Shown piece after piece: positions 1-6,480 of a stretch of DNA of 11,851 bases. Location: positions 707 through 12,557 of the forward strand of contig DEAA01000006.1 in assembly GCA_002346545.1 (NCBI GenBank), written 5' to 3'. The position numbers and the translations under genes were made by a program. The notes below the pieces were generated by a model, which did no database searches, was not told the DNA's origin, and saw only the letters and a list, made by a program, of their open reading frames with translations. Source of the DNA: Acidobacteria bacterium UBA2994. Lineage in GTDB: Bacteria > Acidobacteriota > Vicinamibacteria > Vicinamibacterales > UBA8438. Within the stretch, counting starts at the first letter, position 1. Each line of letters begins with the position of its first letter.

Positions 1-350
1 CCGACGTCTACGGCCGACAGGGACGAGCCGATCTGGTGGCCGAAACACGCGGCGCGGCCAACCGGATCGCCATGGCGGCTCTGGCTGCCGACCAGGCGCT
101 GGCTCGGGAGGCGATGACCCGCGGGATCGCGTTCCTTGAGAGCCGCAACCTCACCGACGCCGTGGCCCAGTTGAGGCTGGCGGTCAGCACCGACACCACG
201 CTCAATGAGGCGCACTACTGGCTCGGCCGGAGCTACGAAGAGCAGGTGGAGCTCGACGCCGCGGCCCAGAGTCTTCGACGCTACCTGGCCGGAGCGGCGG
301 ACGGCGAGCATGCCGATGACGCACGCCGCCGACTCGACCGCGTGCGCTAG
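1..350 (+). CDS. Tetratricopeptide-repeat protein, 3' end only
   Basis: The reading frame is open from the first complete codon at position 3 to the TAG at 348-350, giving about 115 residues of a protein that begins outside the window. A GTG at 36 could serve as a start, but the residues before it (DVYGRQGRADLVAE) look like the end of a TPR helix pair, so a truncated longer protein is more likely. The segment AHYWLGRSYEEQVELDAA followed by a second alpha-helical stretch (SLRRYLAGA) is a typical TPR unit, with the W-LG-Y and A small-residue pattern. The preceding helix pair (AMTRGIAFLESRNLTDAVAQ) looks like another repeat. TPRs mediate protein-protein contacts, and the partner cannot be told from this fragment. 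It ends 15 nt before yggS on the same strand, so the two may be co-transcribed. The TPR fold assignment is fairly firm; the specific function is unknown. Confidence 0.7.
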   Translation, partial: DVYGRQGRADLVAETRGAANRIAMAALAADQALAREAMTRGIAFLESRNLTDAVAQLRLAVSTDTTLNEAHYWLGRSYEEQVELDAAAQSLRRYLAGAADGEHADDARRRLDRVR

Positions 351-365
351 CCAACCACAGTCACG

Positions 366-1103
366 ATGGAGCTGGCCGAGACCATTGCCACCCGGCTTGC
401 AGGGATCCAGGCGAGGATCCGTGCGGCCCTGACCGCGGCCGAACGACCGCTCGACGCCGTCCGACTGGTCGCAGTCTCAAAGACCTTCAGTCTCGATCAC
501 GTCAGGACCGCGATCGAAGCGGGACTGCACGACCTTGGCGAGAACAAAGTACAGGAGGCGCTGGAGAAGTGCGTGGCCACGGCCACGCTCCCAGTTGCCT
601 GGCACTTCATCGGACACCTGCAATCGAACAAGGCACGGAAGGCTGCGGCGGCGTTCGACTGGATCCACTCGGTGGACAGCGTAGACCTCCTGCGGCGCCT
701 CGATCGGGCGTCTGGCGAGGCCGGCCGCCGACCGCAGGTGTTGATTCAGGTCAACTTGGCCGGCGAGGCCAACAGACATGGCGCTCAGGAAGACGAAGCC
801 TTGCAACTCGTGGCCGCCGCCCAGAGCTGCCAGTATCTCGAGCTACGGGGGCTAATGACGCTGCCGCCAAGGTCGTCCGACCCAGAGACGGCACGCCCGT
901 TCTTCCGCCGGCTGGCGACCATCAGACAGGAGCTCCTCCCAACACTCGACCGACCAGACCGGTTCGATCAGTTGTCGATGGGGATGAGCCACGACCTCGA
1001 CGTGGCCATCGCGGAAGGGGCGACGATGGTCAGGATCGGGACCGCATTGTTCGGACCCCGCCGAGCGGCGCTGAAGAGAGCGACCATTCCGGCCGACCAG
1101 TAG
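366..1103 (+). CDS. yggS: YggS/PLPBP-family pyridoxal phosphate homeostasis protein
   Basis: This 245-residue protein matches the usual 220-250 residue length of the YggS/PROSC family. These are cytoplasmic single-domain alanine-racemase-like TIM barrels that bind pyridoxal 5'-phosphate and keep the free cofactor pool in balance; no catalytic reaction is established. Visible family motifs are VAVSK with the PLP-binding lysine at K39, GENKVQE at 58-64, WHFIGHLQSNK at 79-89, SMGMSHD at 204-210, and the C-terminal phosphate-binding IGTALFGPR near 225-233. The ATG at 366 gives the normal N-terminus. I see no clear Shine-Dalgarno sequence in the 15-nt gap after the upstream TPR gene, so translation may depend on read-through coupling. 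In many bacteria yggS lies near cell-division or proline biosynthesis genes (ftsZ, sepF, proC), but none is visible here. It converges with lepB. The family assignment is secure. Confidence 0.95.
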   Translation: MELAETIATRLAGIQARIRAALTAAERPLDAVRLVAVSKTFSLDHVRTAIEAGLHDLGENKVQEALEKCVATATLPVAWHFIGHLQSNKARKAAAAFDWIHSVDSVDLLRRLDRASGEAGRRPQVLIQVNLAGEANRHGAQEDEALQLVAAAQSCQYLELRGLMTLPPRSSDPETARPFFRRLATIRQELLPTLDRPDRFDQLSMGMSHDLDVAIAEGATMVRIGTALFGPRRAALKRATIPADQ

Positions 1104-1205
1104 ACGGGTGCATTCTTCCAGGCTGCGTAGATGACCAGAACTGCAACCGCTCATTTCAAAGCTTTACGTGCCGCATCCAACAGCGGCCATCCTCTCCCAA
1201 CCCCA

Positions 1206-1226
1206 CCGTGGCGCAACCGACCACGG
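1206..1226. other. Stem-loop in the yggS/lepB convergent gap
   Basis: In the 170-nt gap between the convergent yggS and lepB ends, CCGTGG (1206-1211) and CCACGG (1221-1226) form a perfect 6-bp stem around a 9-nt loop. It could act as a transcription barrier for either strand. It lacks a T tract on both sides, so it does not meet the usual intrinsic-terminator pattern. I see no gene or other clear signal in the rest of the gap. Confidence 0.25.
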
Positions 1227-1273
1227 GTAGCGCAGGATCCGTTCCCGGAGTCGTACCTTGAGGAATTGGAGGC

Positions 1274-1951
1274 CTACGGCACCTGATTCAGCAGCCGCTC
1301 CCAGCGGGTACGGGTGAAGAAATGGGTAACCGATGACGTCAGACGGCGGAACGTCGCGCCAAATCCGGTATCAACGTAGAAGGCCGATTCCGATTCGTAG
1401 GACCAGTAGAGGACGAAAGCTCGCCCCTTGATGTAGTCGAGCGGTAGCGGGCCCCAGTACCGGCTGTCCTGAGAATTGCCGCGGTTGTCGCCCATCATGA
1501 AGAGGTGCCCGTCTGGGACGACCTGCGGGCCGAAGGTGCCACGGATGTCCGGCGGCATCCGCCCCTGTGGGCGCATCAAGTCCAAGTAGGGCTCGTCGAG
1601 CGGCCTCCCATTGATGAACACGCGGGACTGACGCAGCTCTACCGTCTCGCCGGGAAGACCGATCACGCGCTTGATGAAATCGCGATCCGGCTCCTCCACG
1701 CCCTTGAAGACGAGCACGTCGCCACGCTCGACATCGTCGATCGGTAGGAGCACGCGTTCGAGACCGGTCTCGGTCGGCGCGTGCGCGAACTTGTTGACCA
1801 GCAGATGGTCCCCTATCAGGAGGTTCTCCTCCATCGACCCGGTGGGGATCTTGAACGCCTGGACCACCCACGTTCGTACGAACAGGGCCAAGATCACCGC
1901 GACCAGGATCGACTCGAAATACTCGCGGACGGTGGTCTTGGGCGGGGACAT
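1274..1951 (-). CDS. lepB: Signal peptidase I
   Basis: This is the membrane-bound serine protease that removes signal peptides from Sec- and Tat-exported proteins on the outer face of the cytoplasmic membrane. From the ATG at 1951 it has 225 residues. One N-terminal membrane segment (about residues 13-33, rich in I, L, V, A, F) is followed directly by the catalytic serine box IPTGSMEENLLIGD with nucleophile S39. The general-base lysine is K94 in DFIKRVIGLPGE. The conserved box E is GDNRGNSQDSRYWG at 154-167. All catalytic elements are intact, and the single-TM architecture suits the shorter type of bacterial enzyme. An alternative GTG start at 1966 overlaps the lepA stop codon as GTGA and would add five residues. 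Neither start has a convincing Shine-Dalgarno sequence, so coupling to lepA translation is likely. The lepA-lepB order is the same as in Escherichia coli. Confidence 0.95.
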   Translation of the reverse strand: MSPPKTTVREYFESILVAVILALFVRTWVVQAFKIPTGSMEENLLIGDHLLVNKFAHAPTETGLERVLLPIDDVERGDVLVFKGVEEPDRDFIKRVIGLPGETVELRQSRVFINGRPLDEPYLDLMRPQGRMPPDIRGTFGPQVVPDGHLFMMGDNRGNSQDSRYWGPLPLDYIKGRAFVLYWSYESESAFYVDTGFGATFRRLTSSVTHFFTRTRWERLLNQVP

Positions 1952-1962
1952 GGGATCGTGGC

Positions 1963-3765
1963 TCACTCGCTGTCGACCGTCAGGACCGCCAGGAACGCCT
2001 CCTGAGGGATCTCGACCCTTCCGACACGCTTCATACGGCGCTTGCCCTCTTTCTGTTTCTCGAGCAGCTTCCGTTTTCGCGAGATGTCTCCGCCGTAGCA
2101 CTTCGCCAGCACGTTCTTGCGCATCGCCTTCACGGTTTCACGGGCGATGATACGCCCCCCGACGGTCGCCTGGATCGCCACCTCGAACATCTGCCGGGGA
2201 ATGAGCTTTCGCAATTTCACGGCGAGCGCCCGCCCCCGCGAATAGGCGGAGTCCTTGTGCGCGATCACCGACAGCGCATCGACCGGCTCTTCGTTGACCA
2301 GCAGGTCGAGCTTGACCAGGGGCGACGTCCAGTAGCCGGTCACATGGTAGTCGAGGGACGCGTAGCCGCGCGAAAGCGTCTTGAGCTTGTCGTAGAAGTC
2401 GAGGACCACCTCGTTGAACGGCAGCTCATAAGTGATCATGACGCGGTTCGACGCCAGATACTCGAGTCCCTTCTGCACCCCGCGCTTATCCTGACACAGC
2501 TGCAAAATGCCACCGACGTGGTCCGCCGGTGTGAGAATCATCGCGGTGATCACCGGTTCTTCGAGCGCCTCGATCTGCCCCGCGTCAGGCAGCTTGGCCG
2601 GGCTGTCGACCTCCGACACCTCGCCGTCAGTGGTCGTCACCCTATAGAGCACGCCCGGCGCCGTGGTCACCAGGTCCATGTCGAACTCGCGCTCGAGTCG
2701 CTCCTGGATGATCTCCAGATGCAGCAGCCCCAGGAAACCGCAACGGAAGCCGAAACCCAAGGCGGCCGAGGTTTCAGGTTCGAAGAAGAACGATGCGTCG
2801 TTCAGACGCAACTTCTCGAGGGCCTCCCGAAGATCGGCATACTGATGTCCCTCGACCGGGTACAGACCGGCGAACACCATCGGCTTGATCTCCGCGAAGC
2901 CGGAGCACGGTTCAGAGGTGGGATGGCTAGATTCAGTGAGGGTGTCGCCGATCTGAGCATCGCTGACCGTCTTGATACCGGCGATCACGAACCCGACCTC
3001 GCCCGCACCGAGCTCTGGCATGATCTCGGACTTCGGCGAGAACACGCCTACCTGTTCGACTTCGTAGTCCTGTCCTCGGGCCATGAGGCGGACCTTCATC
3101 TTGGGCCGGATCGCACCGTCGATCACCCGGATCAGCACAATGACGCCGCGATAGGCATCGTACCAGGAATCAAAGATCAGCGCCTTGAACGGCGCGTCCG
3201 GATCCCCGGCCGGCGGAGGCACTCGGTCGACGACGGCGTCGAGGATCGCACGCGTCCCGTCACCTTCCTTCGCGCTCGCAAGAATCGTGTCATCGGCCGC
3301 CAACCCGACGATGTCCTCAATCTGACGCATCGTCTCTTCGGGTTGGGCACCGGGCAGATCGATCTTATTGACCACCGGCACGATCTCGAGGTTCTGGTCG
3401 ACAGCCAGATACGCGTTCGCAACGGTCTGAGCCTCCACGCCCTGGGACGCGTCAACCAGAAGGAGCGCGCCTTCGCAAGCCGTGAGCGCACGAGTCACCT
3501 CATACGAGAAGTCAACGTGGCCCGGCGTGTCGATCAAGTTGAGCACGTGTGGTTCGCCGCCCTCCGGAGTGTAGGACAGCCGCACTGCGTGAGCCTTGAT
3601 CGTTATGCCACGCTCTCGTTCGAGGTCCATCGAGTCCAGGACCTGAGCTTCCATCTCGCGCGGCCGCAGCGCCCCGGTCAATTCCAGAAAGCGATCGGCA
3701 AGAGTCGACTTCCCGTGGTCGATGTGCGCGATGATCGAAAAATTCCTGATCTGGCGTGGGTCCAT
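1963..3765 (-). CDS. lepA: Elongation factor 4 (ribosomal back-translocase GTPase)
   Basis: This 600-residue protein is full length for the family (E. coli LepA is 599). LepA is a translational GTPase that acts on ribosomes, with reported roles in back-translocation and in initiation or ribosome assembly. The G domain shows the P-loop AHIDHGKST at 13-21, the switch-I region ERGITIK at 51-57, DTPGHVDF at 79-86, and NKID at 133-136. Translation-factor beta-barrel and EF-G-like domains follow. The LepA-specific C-terminal domain is marked by the [18 protein letters not shown] stretch and the nearby [14 protein letters not shown] end. The ATG at 3765 is chosen because homology begins at the next residues ([17 protein letters not shown]). 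The open frame upstream to 3870 is not family-like. There is no Shine-Dalgarno sequence. A TATAAT box 12 nt upstream suggests a nearly leaderless transcript. Its stop overlaps a possible GTG start of lepB. Confidence 0.97.
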   Translation of the reverse strand: MDPRQIRNFSIIAHIDHGKSTLADRFLELTGALRPREMEAQVLDSMDLERERGITIKAHAVRLSYTPEGGEPHVLNLIDTPGHVDFSYEVTRALTACEGALLLVDASQGVEAQTVANAYLAVDQNLEIVPVVNKIDLPGAQPEETMRQIEDIVGLAADDTILASAKEGDGTRAILDAVVDRVPPPAGDPDAPFKALIFDSWYDAYRGVIVLIRVIDGAIRPKMKVRLMARGQDYEVEQVGVFSPKSEIMPELGAGEVGFVIAGIKTVSDAQIGDTLTESSHPTSEPCSGFAEIKPMVFAGLYPVEGHQYADLREALEKLRLNDASFFFEPETSAALGFGFRCGFLGLLHLEIIQERLEREFDMDLVTTAPGVLYRVTTTDGEVSEVDSPAKLPDAGQIEALEEPVITAMILTPADHVGGILQLCQDKRGVQKGLEYLASNRVMITYELPFNEVVLDFYDKLKTLSRGYASLDYHVTGYWTSPLVKLDLLVNEEPVDALSVIAHKDSAYSRGRALAVKLRKLIPRQMFEVAIQATVGGRIIARETVKAMRKNVLAKCYGGDISRKRKLLEKQKEGKRRMKRVGRVEIPQEAFLAVLTVDSE

Positions 3766-3770
3766 GGAGG

Positions 3771-3810
3771 GGCGCCCATTATAGCGCCGGGATCGAGACC
3801 GCGGTCCCGA
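3771..3810 (-). promoter_or_regulatory. Candidate lepA promoter with dyad symmetry, near-leaderless start
   Basis: Reading the minus strand, a perfect TATAAT occupies 3783-3778, only 12 nt before the lepA ATG at 3765. With usual promoter spacing the transcript would start near 3771, giving a leader of about 6 nt and no room for a ribosome binding site. The -35 region is weak: GGGACC at 3808-3803 keeps only the GAC core of TTGACA, at 19-nt spacing. An 18-bp imperfect dyad at 3793-3810, with a perfect 10-bp core GACCGCGGTC at 3797-3806, covers that -35 position. A second inverted repeat, GGCGC/GCGCC at 3771-3775 and 3784-3788, brackets the TATAAT. The sequence facts are direct; promoter activity is inferred. 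Confidence 0.55.
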
Positions 3811-3832
3811 GGGAAGACTCGTGACGCAGGAG

Positions 3833-4981
3833 TCAGCGGAATGCCGGCGGCCGCTCGGCCAGCGGCACAAACGACTGGGGATAATCCGGTCCGACGTACT
3901 CGGCGCGGGGACGGATCAAGCGATTGTTGGCGTACTGCTCGAGCGCGTGCGCTGTCCAGCCAGATACGCGGCTCACCACGAAGATCGGGGTAAAGAGATC
4001 GGTGGCAATCCCCAGAGCGTGATACGTCGACGCGGAGTAGAAGTCCACGTTGGCGTTAATCCCGGTCTCGGTCCGCATCACCTCTTCGATTCGCTGGGAT
4101 ATCTCGAACCAGCGGGAATTGCCACCCTGCTGCCCTAGATCTCGTGACATCTGCCGAAGGTGGGTCGCCCGCGGGTCCTCGGTACGGTACACGCGGTGCC
4201 CGAAGCCAGGAACTTTCTGCTTGCGTCCCAGCATACCGGTAATGGTGGTGGTCACCCGCTCGTCGTCGGCGTCCTCACCGATAGACTCGAGTAGCTTCAT
4301 CACTTCGGCGTTCGCACCTCCATGTAGCGGCCCCTTCAGCGTGGCCACACCCGCAACGACGGTCGAATAGAGATCGGTGAGGGTCGCCGCCGCCACCCGC
4401 CCGGCGAACGTCGACGCGTTTAGCTCGTGATCGGCGTGGAGGATCAGCGCCACGTCGAAGGCCCGCTCGGCCAGGGCTTCGGGCCGGTCGCCTGTCAGCA
4501 GATAGAGGAAGTTCGCAGCGTGACCCAGTACTGGATCCGGATCGATTGGCGCGCGGCCAGCCGCCAGGCGGCCCAGCGTCGCCACCACCGTGCCGGCCTG
4601 GGCCGTGACACGCACCGCCTTCCGGATCGCAGCAGTCTGAGAGTTGTCGTCGGCGTCCGGATCGTAGTGGGCCAGGGCGGACACCACCGTCCGCACCGCG
4701 TCCATGAGGTTGCCTGGCGGCAGCGAGCGCATCAGCCGGAGCACAGGCTCTGGAAGCGGTCTGGCGCGAGCCAGCTCCGTCTGCAGGTCGCCGAGCTCGG
4801 CGCGAGACGGCAAGCGCTGATGCCAGAGGAGATAGCACACCTCCTCGAATGTGGCCTCACGCGCAAGATCGTGAATATCGTGCCCGCAGTAGGCGAGCAC
4901 CCCGCGCTCTCCGTCCAGGTAGCATAGACGAGACGACGTCGCAACGACGCCCTCCAAACCGGCAGCGGCCGCTACGCTCAT
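3833..4981 (-). CDS. gltA: Citrate synthase (short bacterial/archaeal-type; 2-methylcitrate synthase possible)
   Basis: Citrate synthase condenses acetyl-CoA with oxaloacetate to give citrate at the entry to the TCA cycle. This 382-residue protein is the shorter form that lacks the N-terminal extension of the roughly 427-residue E. coli enzyme. The N-terminal [20 protein letters not shown] is characteristic. The catalytic triad is visible as H220 (GPLHGGAN), H262 ([14 protein letters not shown]) and D313 (NVDFYSA). The [10 protein letters not shown] segment (H182, H185), R339 ([10 protein letters not shown]) and R359 ([10 protein letters not shown]) complete the oxaloacetate and CoA binding set. 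The closely related 2-methylcitrate synthases use propionyl-CoA and share these residues. No prpB or prpD neighbour is present, which favours citrate synthase without settling it. The ATG at 4981-4979 overlaps the upstream membrane-protein stop as ATGA, indicating coupled translation. lepA follows after 67 nt. Confidence 0.93.
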   Translation of the reverse strand: MSVAAAAGLEGVVATSSRLCYLDGERGVLAYCGHDIHDLAREATFEEVCYLLWHQRLPSRAELGDLQTELARARPLPEPVLRLMRSLPPGNLMDAVRTVVSALAHYDPDADDNSQTAAIRKAVRVTAQAGTVVATLGRLAAGRAPIDPDPVLGHAANFLYLLTGDRPEALAERAFDVALILHADHELNASTFAGRVAAATLTDLYSTVVAGVATLKGPLHGGANAEVMKLLESIGEDADDERVTTTITGMLGRKQKVPGFGHRVYRTEDPRATHLRQMSRDLGQQGGNSRWFEISQRIEEVMRTETGINANVDFYSASTYHALGIATDLFTPIFVVSRVSGWTAHALEQYANNRLIRPRAEYVGPDYPQSFVPLAERPPAFR

Positions 4982-5400
4982 GTCACGCTCCGTCCAGATC
5001 TGCGACGAGTCGGCTTGTAGATCGCGCCGACGATCATCCCGTAGGCGGTGAACTCGAGGACATAGTGCAGCGCCAGCTCTGCCGCGTGGGGCGGTGGAAT
5101 CGGCACCACGACATACGCCCAGACGACGGCAAATGACACCAGCATCAGGGCCACGAGCACACCGAACCGCATGCCCTCCACCGGCCCATGTCCTCCCTCA
5201 TAGCCCTTGGCGTAGGTGCAGGAGAATGCCAGAAAACCGAGAAGCGCGACCGCGAAGCCGATGCTCTGCCCGACCGTACCTGGCCCGAGACCGGGACGAC
5301 GGGGATACAGACCGTCGAGCATCGCCGAATGCACGAATGAGCCGACGACGAACGCCACCCAGGCTGCCAGCGCTGCCAGTGCCACTCTGGTGAAGTTCAT
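4978..5400 (-). CDS. Uncharacterised four-helix membrane protein
   Basis: I do not recognise the family. From the ATG at 5400 the protein has 140 residues with about four hydrophobic segments, near residues 5-25, 46-64, 78-98 and 107-127. The short connecting loops include LYPRRPGLGPG, a small polar stretch KGYEGGHGP, and a proline-rich turn PIPPPH. It ends in a basic tail ([12 protein letters not shown]) that would favour a cytoplasmic C-terminus. The start at 5400 is preferred over ATGs at 5433 and 5430 because GGGAG lies 7 nt before it and the hydrophobic segment starts right after it. The stop overlaps the citrate synthase start as ATGA, so the two are almost certainly translated from one message. 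It is the first gene of the minus-strand block and diverges from larB. A role linked to citrate synthase is possible only by context. Confidence 0.75.
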   Translation of the reverse strand: MNFTRVALAALAAWVAFVVGSFVHSAMLDGLYPRRPGLGPGTVGQSIGFAVALLGFLAFSCTYAKGYEGGHGPVEGMRFGVLVALMLVSFAVVWAYVVVPIPPPHAAELALHYVLEFTAYGMIVGAIYKPTRRRSGRSVT

Positions 5401-5538
5401 CCCGTCACTCCCTACCCATGCTGACGTCATCACGGCCCACCGCCTCGGGCTTCAGCCGAGCCAGGCGACAACCTCGCGCCGTATGGCAAGATAGATCAGT
5501 ATACCGGTCGCCGTCACAGGACGATCGGTCCTCGAGCA

Positions 5539-6312
5539 ATGAACCCCGACGCCCTGATAGCCCTGCTCGAACAGGTGCAGGCCGGACAGCTGGCCGTGGA
5601 AGACGCCCAGCAGACGCTCGCGTCGGCCCTGCGTGCCAGGCCATACGAAGAGCTGGACTTCGCCAAGATCGACCACCATCGGGCAATCCGGCAGGGCTTT
5701 CCAGAGGTCGTCTTCGGCACCGGGAAGACGCCGGCGCAAATCGCCGAGATCGCCCGACGTATCGTCTCGTCAGAACAGCAGCTACTGGTCACCCGGGCAG
5801 AACCGGATGCATTCGCGGCTGTGCGCGCTGAGGTGCCGGCCGCCACCTACCACCCCTCGGCCCGCCTCATCACGCACGGACGACAGGACCAGCCCACCGG
5901 TCGCGGCCTGATCCTGGTCGTGACGGCTGGCACGTCTGACCAGCCGGTGGCGGAAGAGGCGGCCATCACTGCCGAGATGATGGGTAACCGGGTGGACCGA
6001 CTCTACGACGTCGGAGTCGCCGGACTGCATCGACTCCTCTCGAACAGGGCTCGACTAGAAGCCGCTCAGGTCATCGTGGTTGTGGCCGGCATGGAAGGGG
6101 CGCTCCCCAGCGTGGTGGGCGGCCTCGTCTCGGTCCCGGTCATAGCAGTGCCCACTAGCGTCGGATATGGAGCAAGTTTCTCCGGGGTCGCGGCGCTGCT
6201 GACCATGCTGAACAGCTGTGCGACCGGAGTCGGTGTGGTCAACATCGACAACGGTTTCGGCGCCGGCGCGCTGGCGAGCCTCATCAACCACCCGGACCGC
6301 ACGCCAGCTTGA
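5539..6312 (+). CDS. larB: LarB: nickel pincer cofactor biosynthesis, NaAD carboxylase/hydrolase
   Basis: LarB catalyses the first step in making the nickel pincer nucleotide (NPN) cofactor of lactate racemase and related LarA enzymes. It carboxylates the pyridinium ring of nicotinic acid adenine dinucleotide and cleaves off AMP. The 257-residue protein has the family's N-terminal helical region with DFAKIDHHRAIRQGFPEVVFG at about 40-60. It is followed by a PurE-like domain: VVTAGTSDQPVAEEAAITA near 127-145, VVAGMEGALPSVVGGL at 181-196 and VPTSVGYGASFSG near 204-216. The cysteine in NSCATGVGVVNIDNGFGAG (C227) appears to align with the catalytic cysteine reported for the Lactobacillus enzyme. 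The ATG at 5539 lacks a strong ribosome binding site. No larA, larC or larE gene lies beside it. The family call is strong, but some LarB-like proteins are found without a demonstrated role. Confidence 0.92.
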   Translation: MNPDALIALLEQVQAGQLAVEDAQQTLASALRARPYEELDFAKIDHHRAIRQGFPEVVFGTGKTPAQIAEIARRIVSSEQQLLVTRAEPDAFAAVRAEVPAATYHPSARLITHGRQDQPTGRGLILVVTAGTSDQPVAEEAAITAEMMGNRVDRLYDVGVAGLHRLLSNRARLEAAQVIVVVAGMEGALPSVVGGLVSVPVIAVPTSVGYGASFSGVAALLTMLNSCATGVGVVNIDNGFGAGALASLINHPDRTPA

Positions 6313-6316
6313 GCGT

Positions 6317-6339
6317 CACGGCCCCGCCGTGCTAGTTTT
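6317..6339 (+). terminator. Candidate intrinsic terminator after larB
   Basis: Five bases beyond the larB stop, CACGGC (6317-6322) and GCCGTG (6326-6331) form a perfect 6-bp GC-rich stem with a 3-nt CCC loop, followed by CTAGTTTT. The stem is short and the T run is only four bases, so termination may be partial. It would separate larB from the mutS2-dnaG-rpoD unit. The remaining gap to mutS2 holds no promoter that I can recognise. Confidence 0.45.
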
Positions 6340-6480
6340 GGGAGTTTCCGCGACCGGGGCACGGACCTCCGTCAGAGCACTCTTCAGCCCTTCGTGACCT
6401 GAGCCGAGGCGCCCGGGCCTTGGCGGCGGTGTCTCGCCATACCGTCGGTCAGGCGCCTGCCGGGCTAAGGATGCGTCAGT

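Noticed and set aside
569..1261. 230-codon plus-strand frame overlapping yggS
   Set aside because: It is a shifted reading of yggS with low-complexity R/G/P content and no motif.
1967..2101. Longer lepB start within lepA
   Set aside because: These residues are an out-of-frame reading of the conserved lepA C-terminus. Signal peptidase homology starts only near 1951.
3766..3870. Upstream in-frame extension of lepA by 35 codons
   Set aside because: The extra residues are R/S/P-rich, are not LepA-like, and would run across the TATAAT and the intergenic dyad into the citrate synthase stop.
2257..3993. 578-codon open frame on the plus strand opposite lepA
   Set aside because: It lies antisense to the whole conserved lepA frame, is rich in R, H, D and Q as expected for a GC-rich complement, and shows no family motif.
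5488..5518. Possible minus-strand promoter elements (TATACT at 5503-5498, TATCTT at 5493-5488, GTGACG at 5517-5512)
   Set aside because: TATACT has no -35 match at proper spacing, and the other pair matches only 4 of 6 bases at each box. Too weak to call, although a promoter must exist in this divergent gap.
5518..5532. Small inverted repeat AGGAC-GATCG-GTCCT just before larB
   Set aside because: A 5-bp stem is within chance expectation for GC-rich DNA and has no supporting context.
6450..6459. Palindrome CAGGCGCCTG before mutS2
   Set aside because: Ten-base palindromes of this composition are common in GC-rich sequence. No promoter or repeat copy was seen to support an operator.
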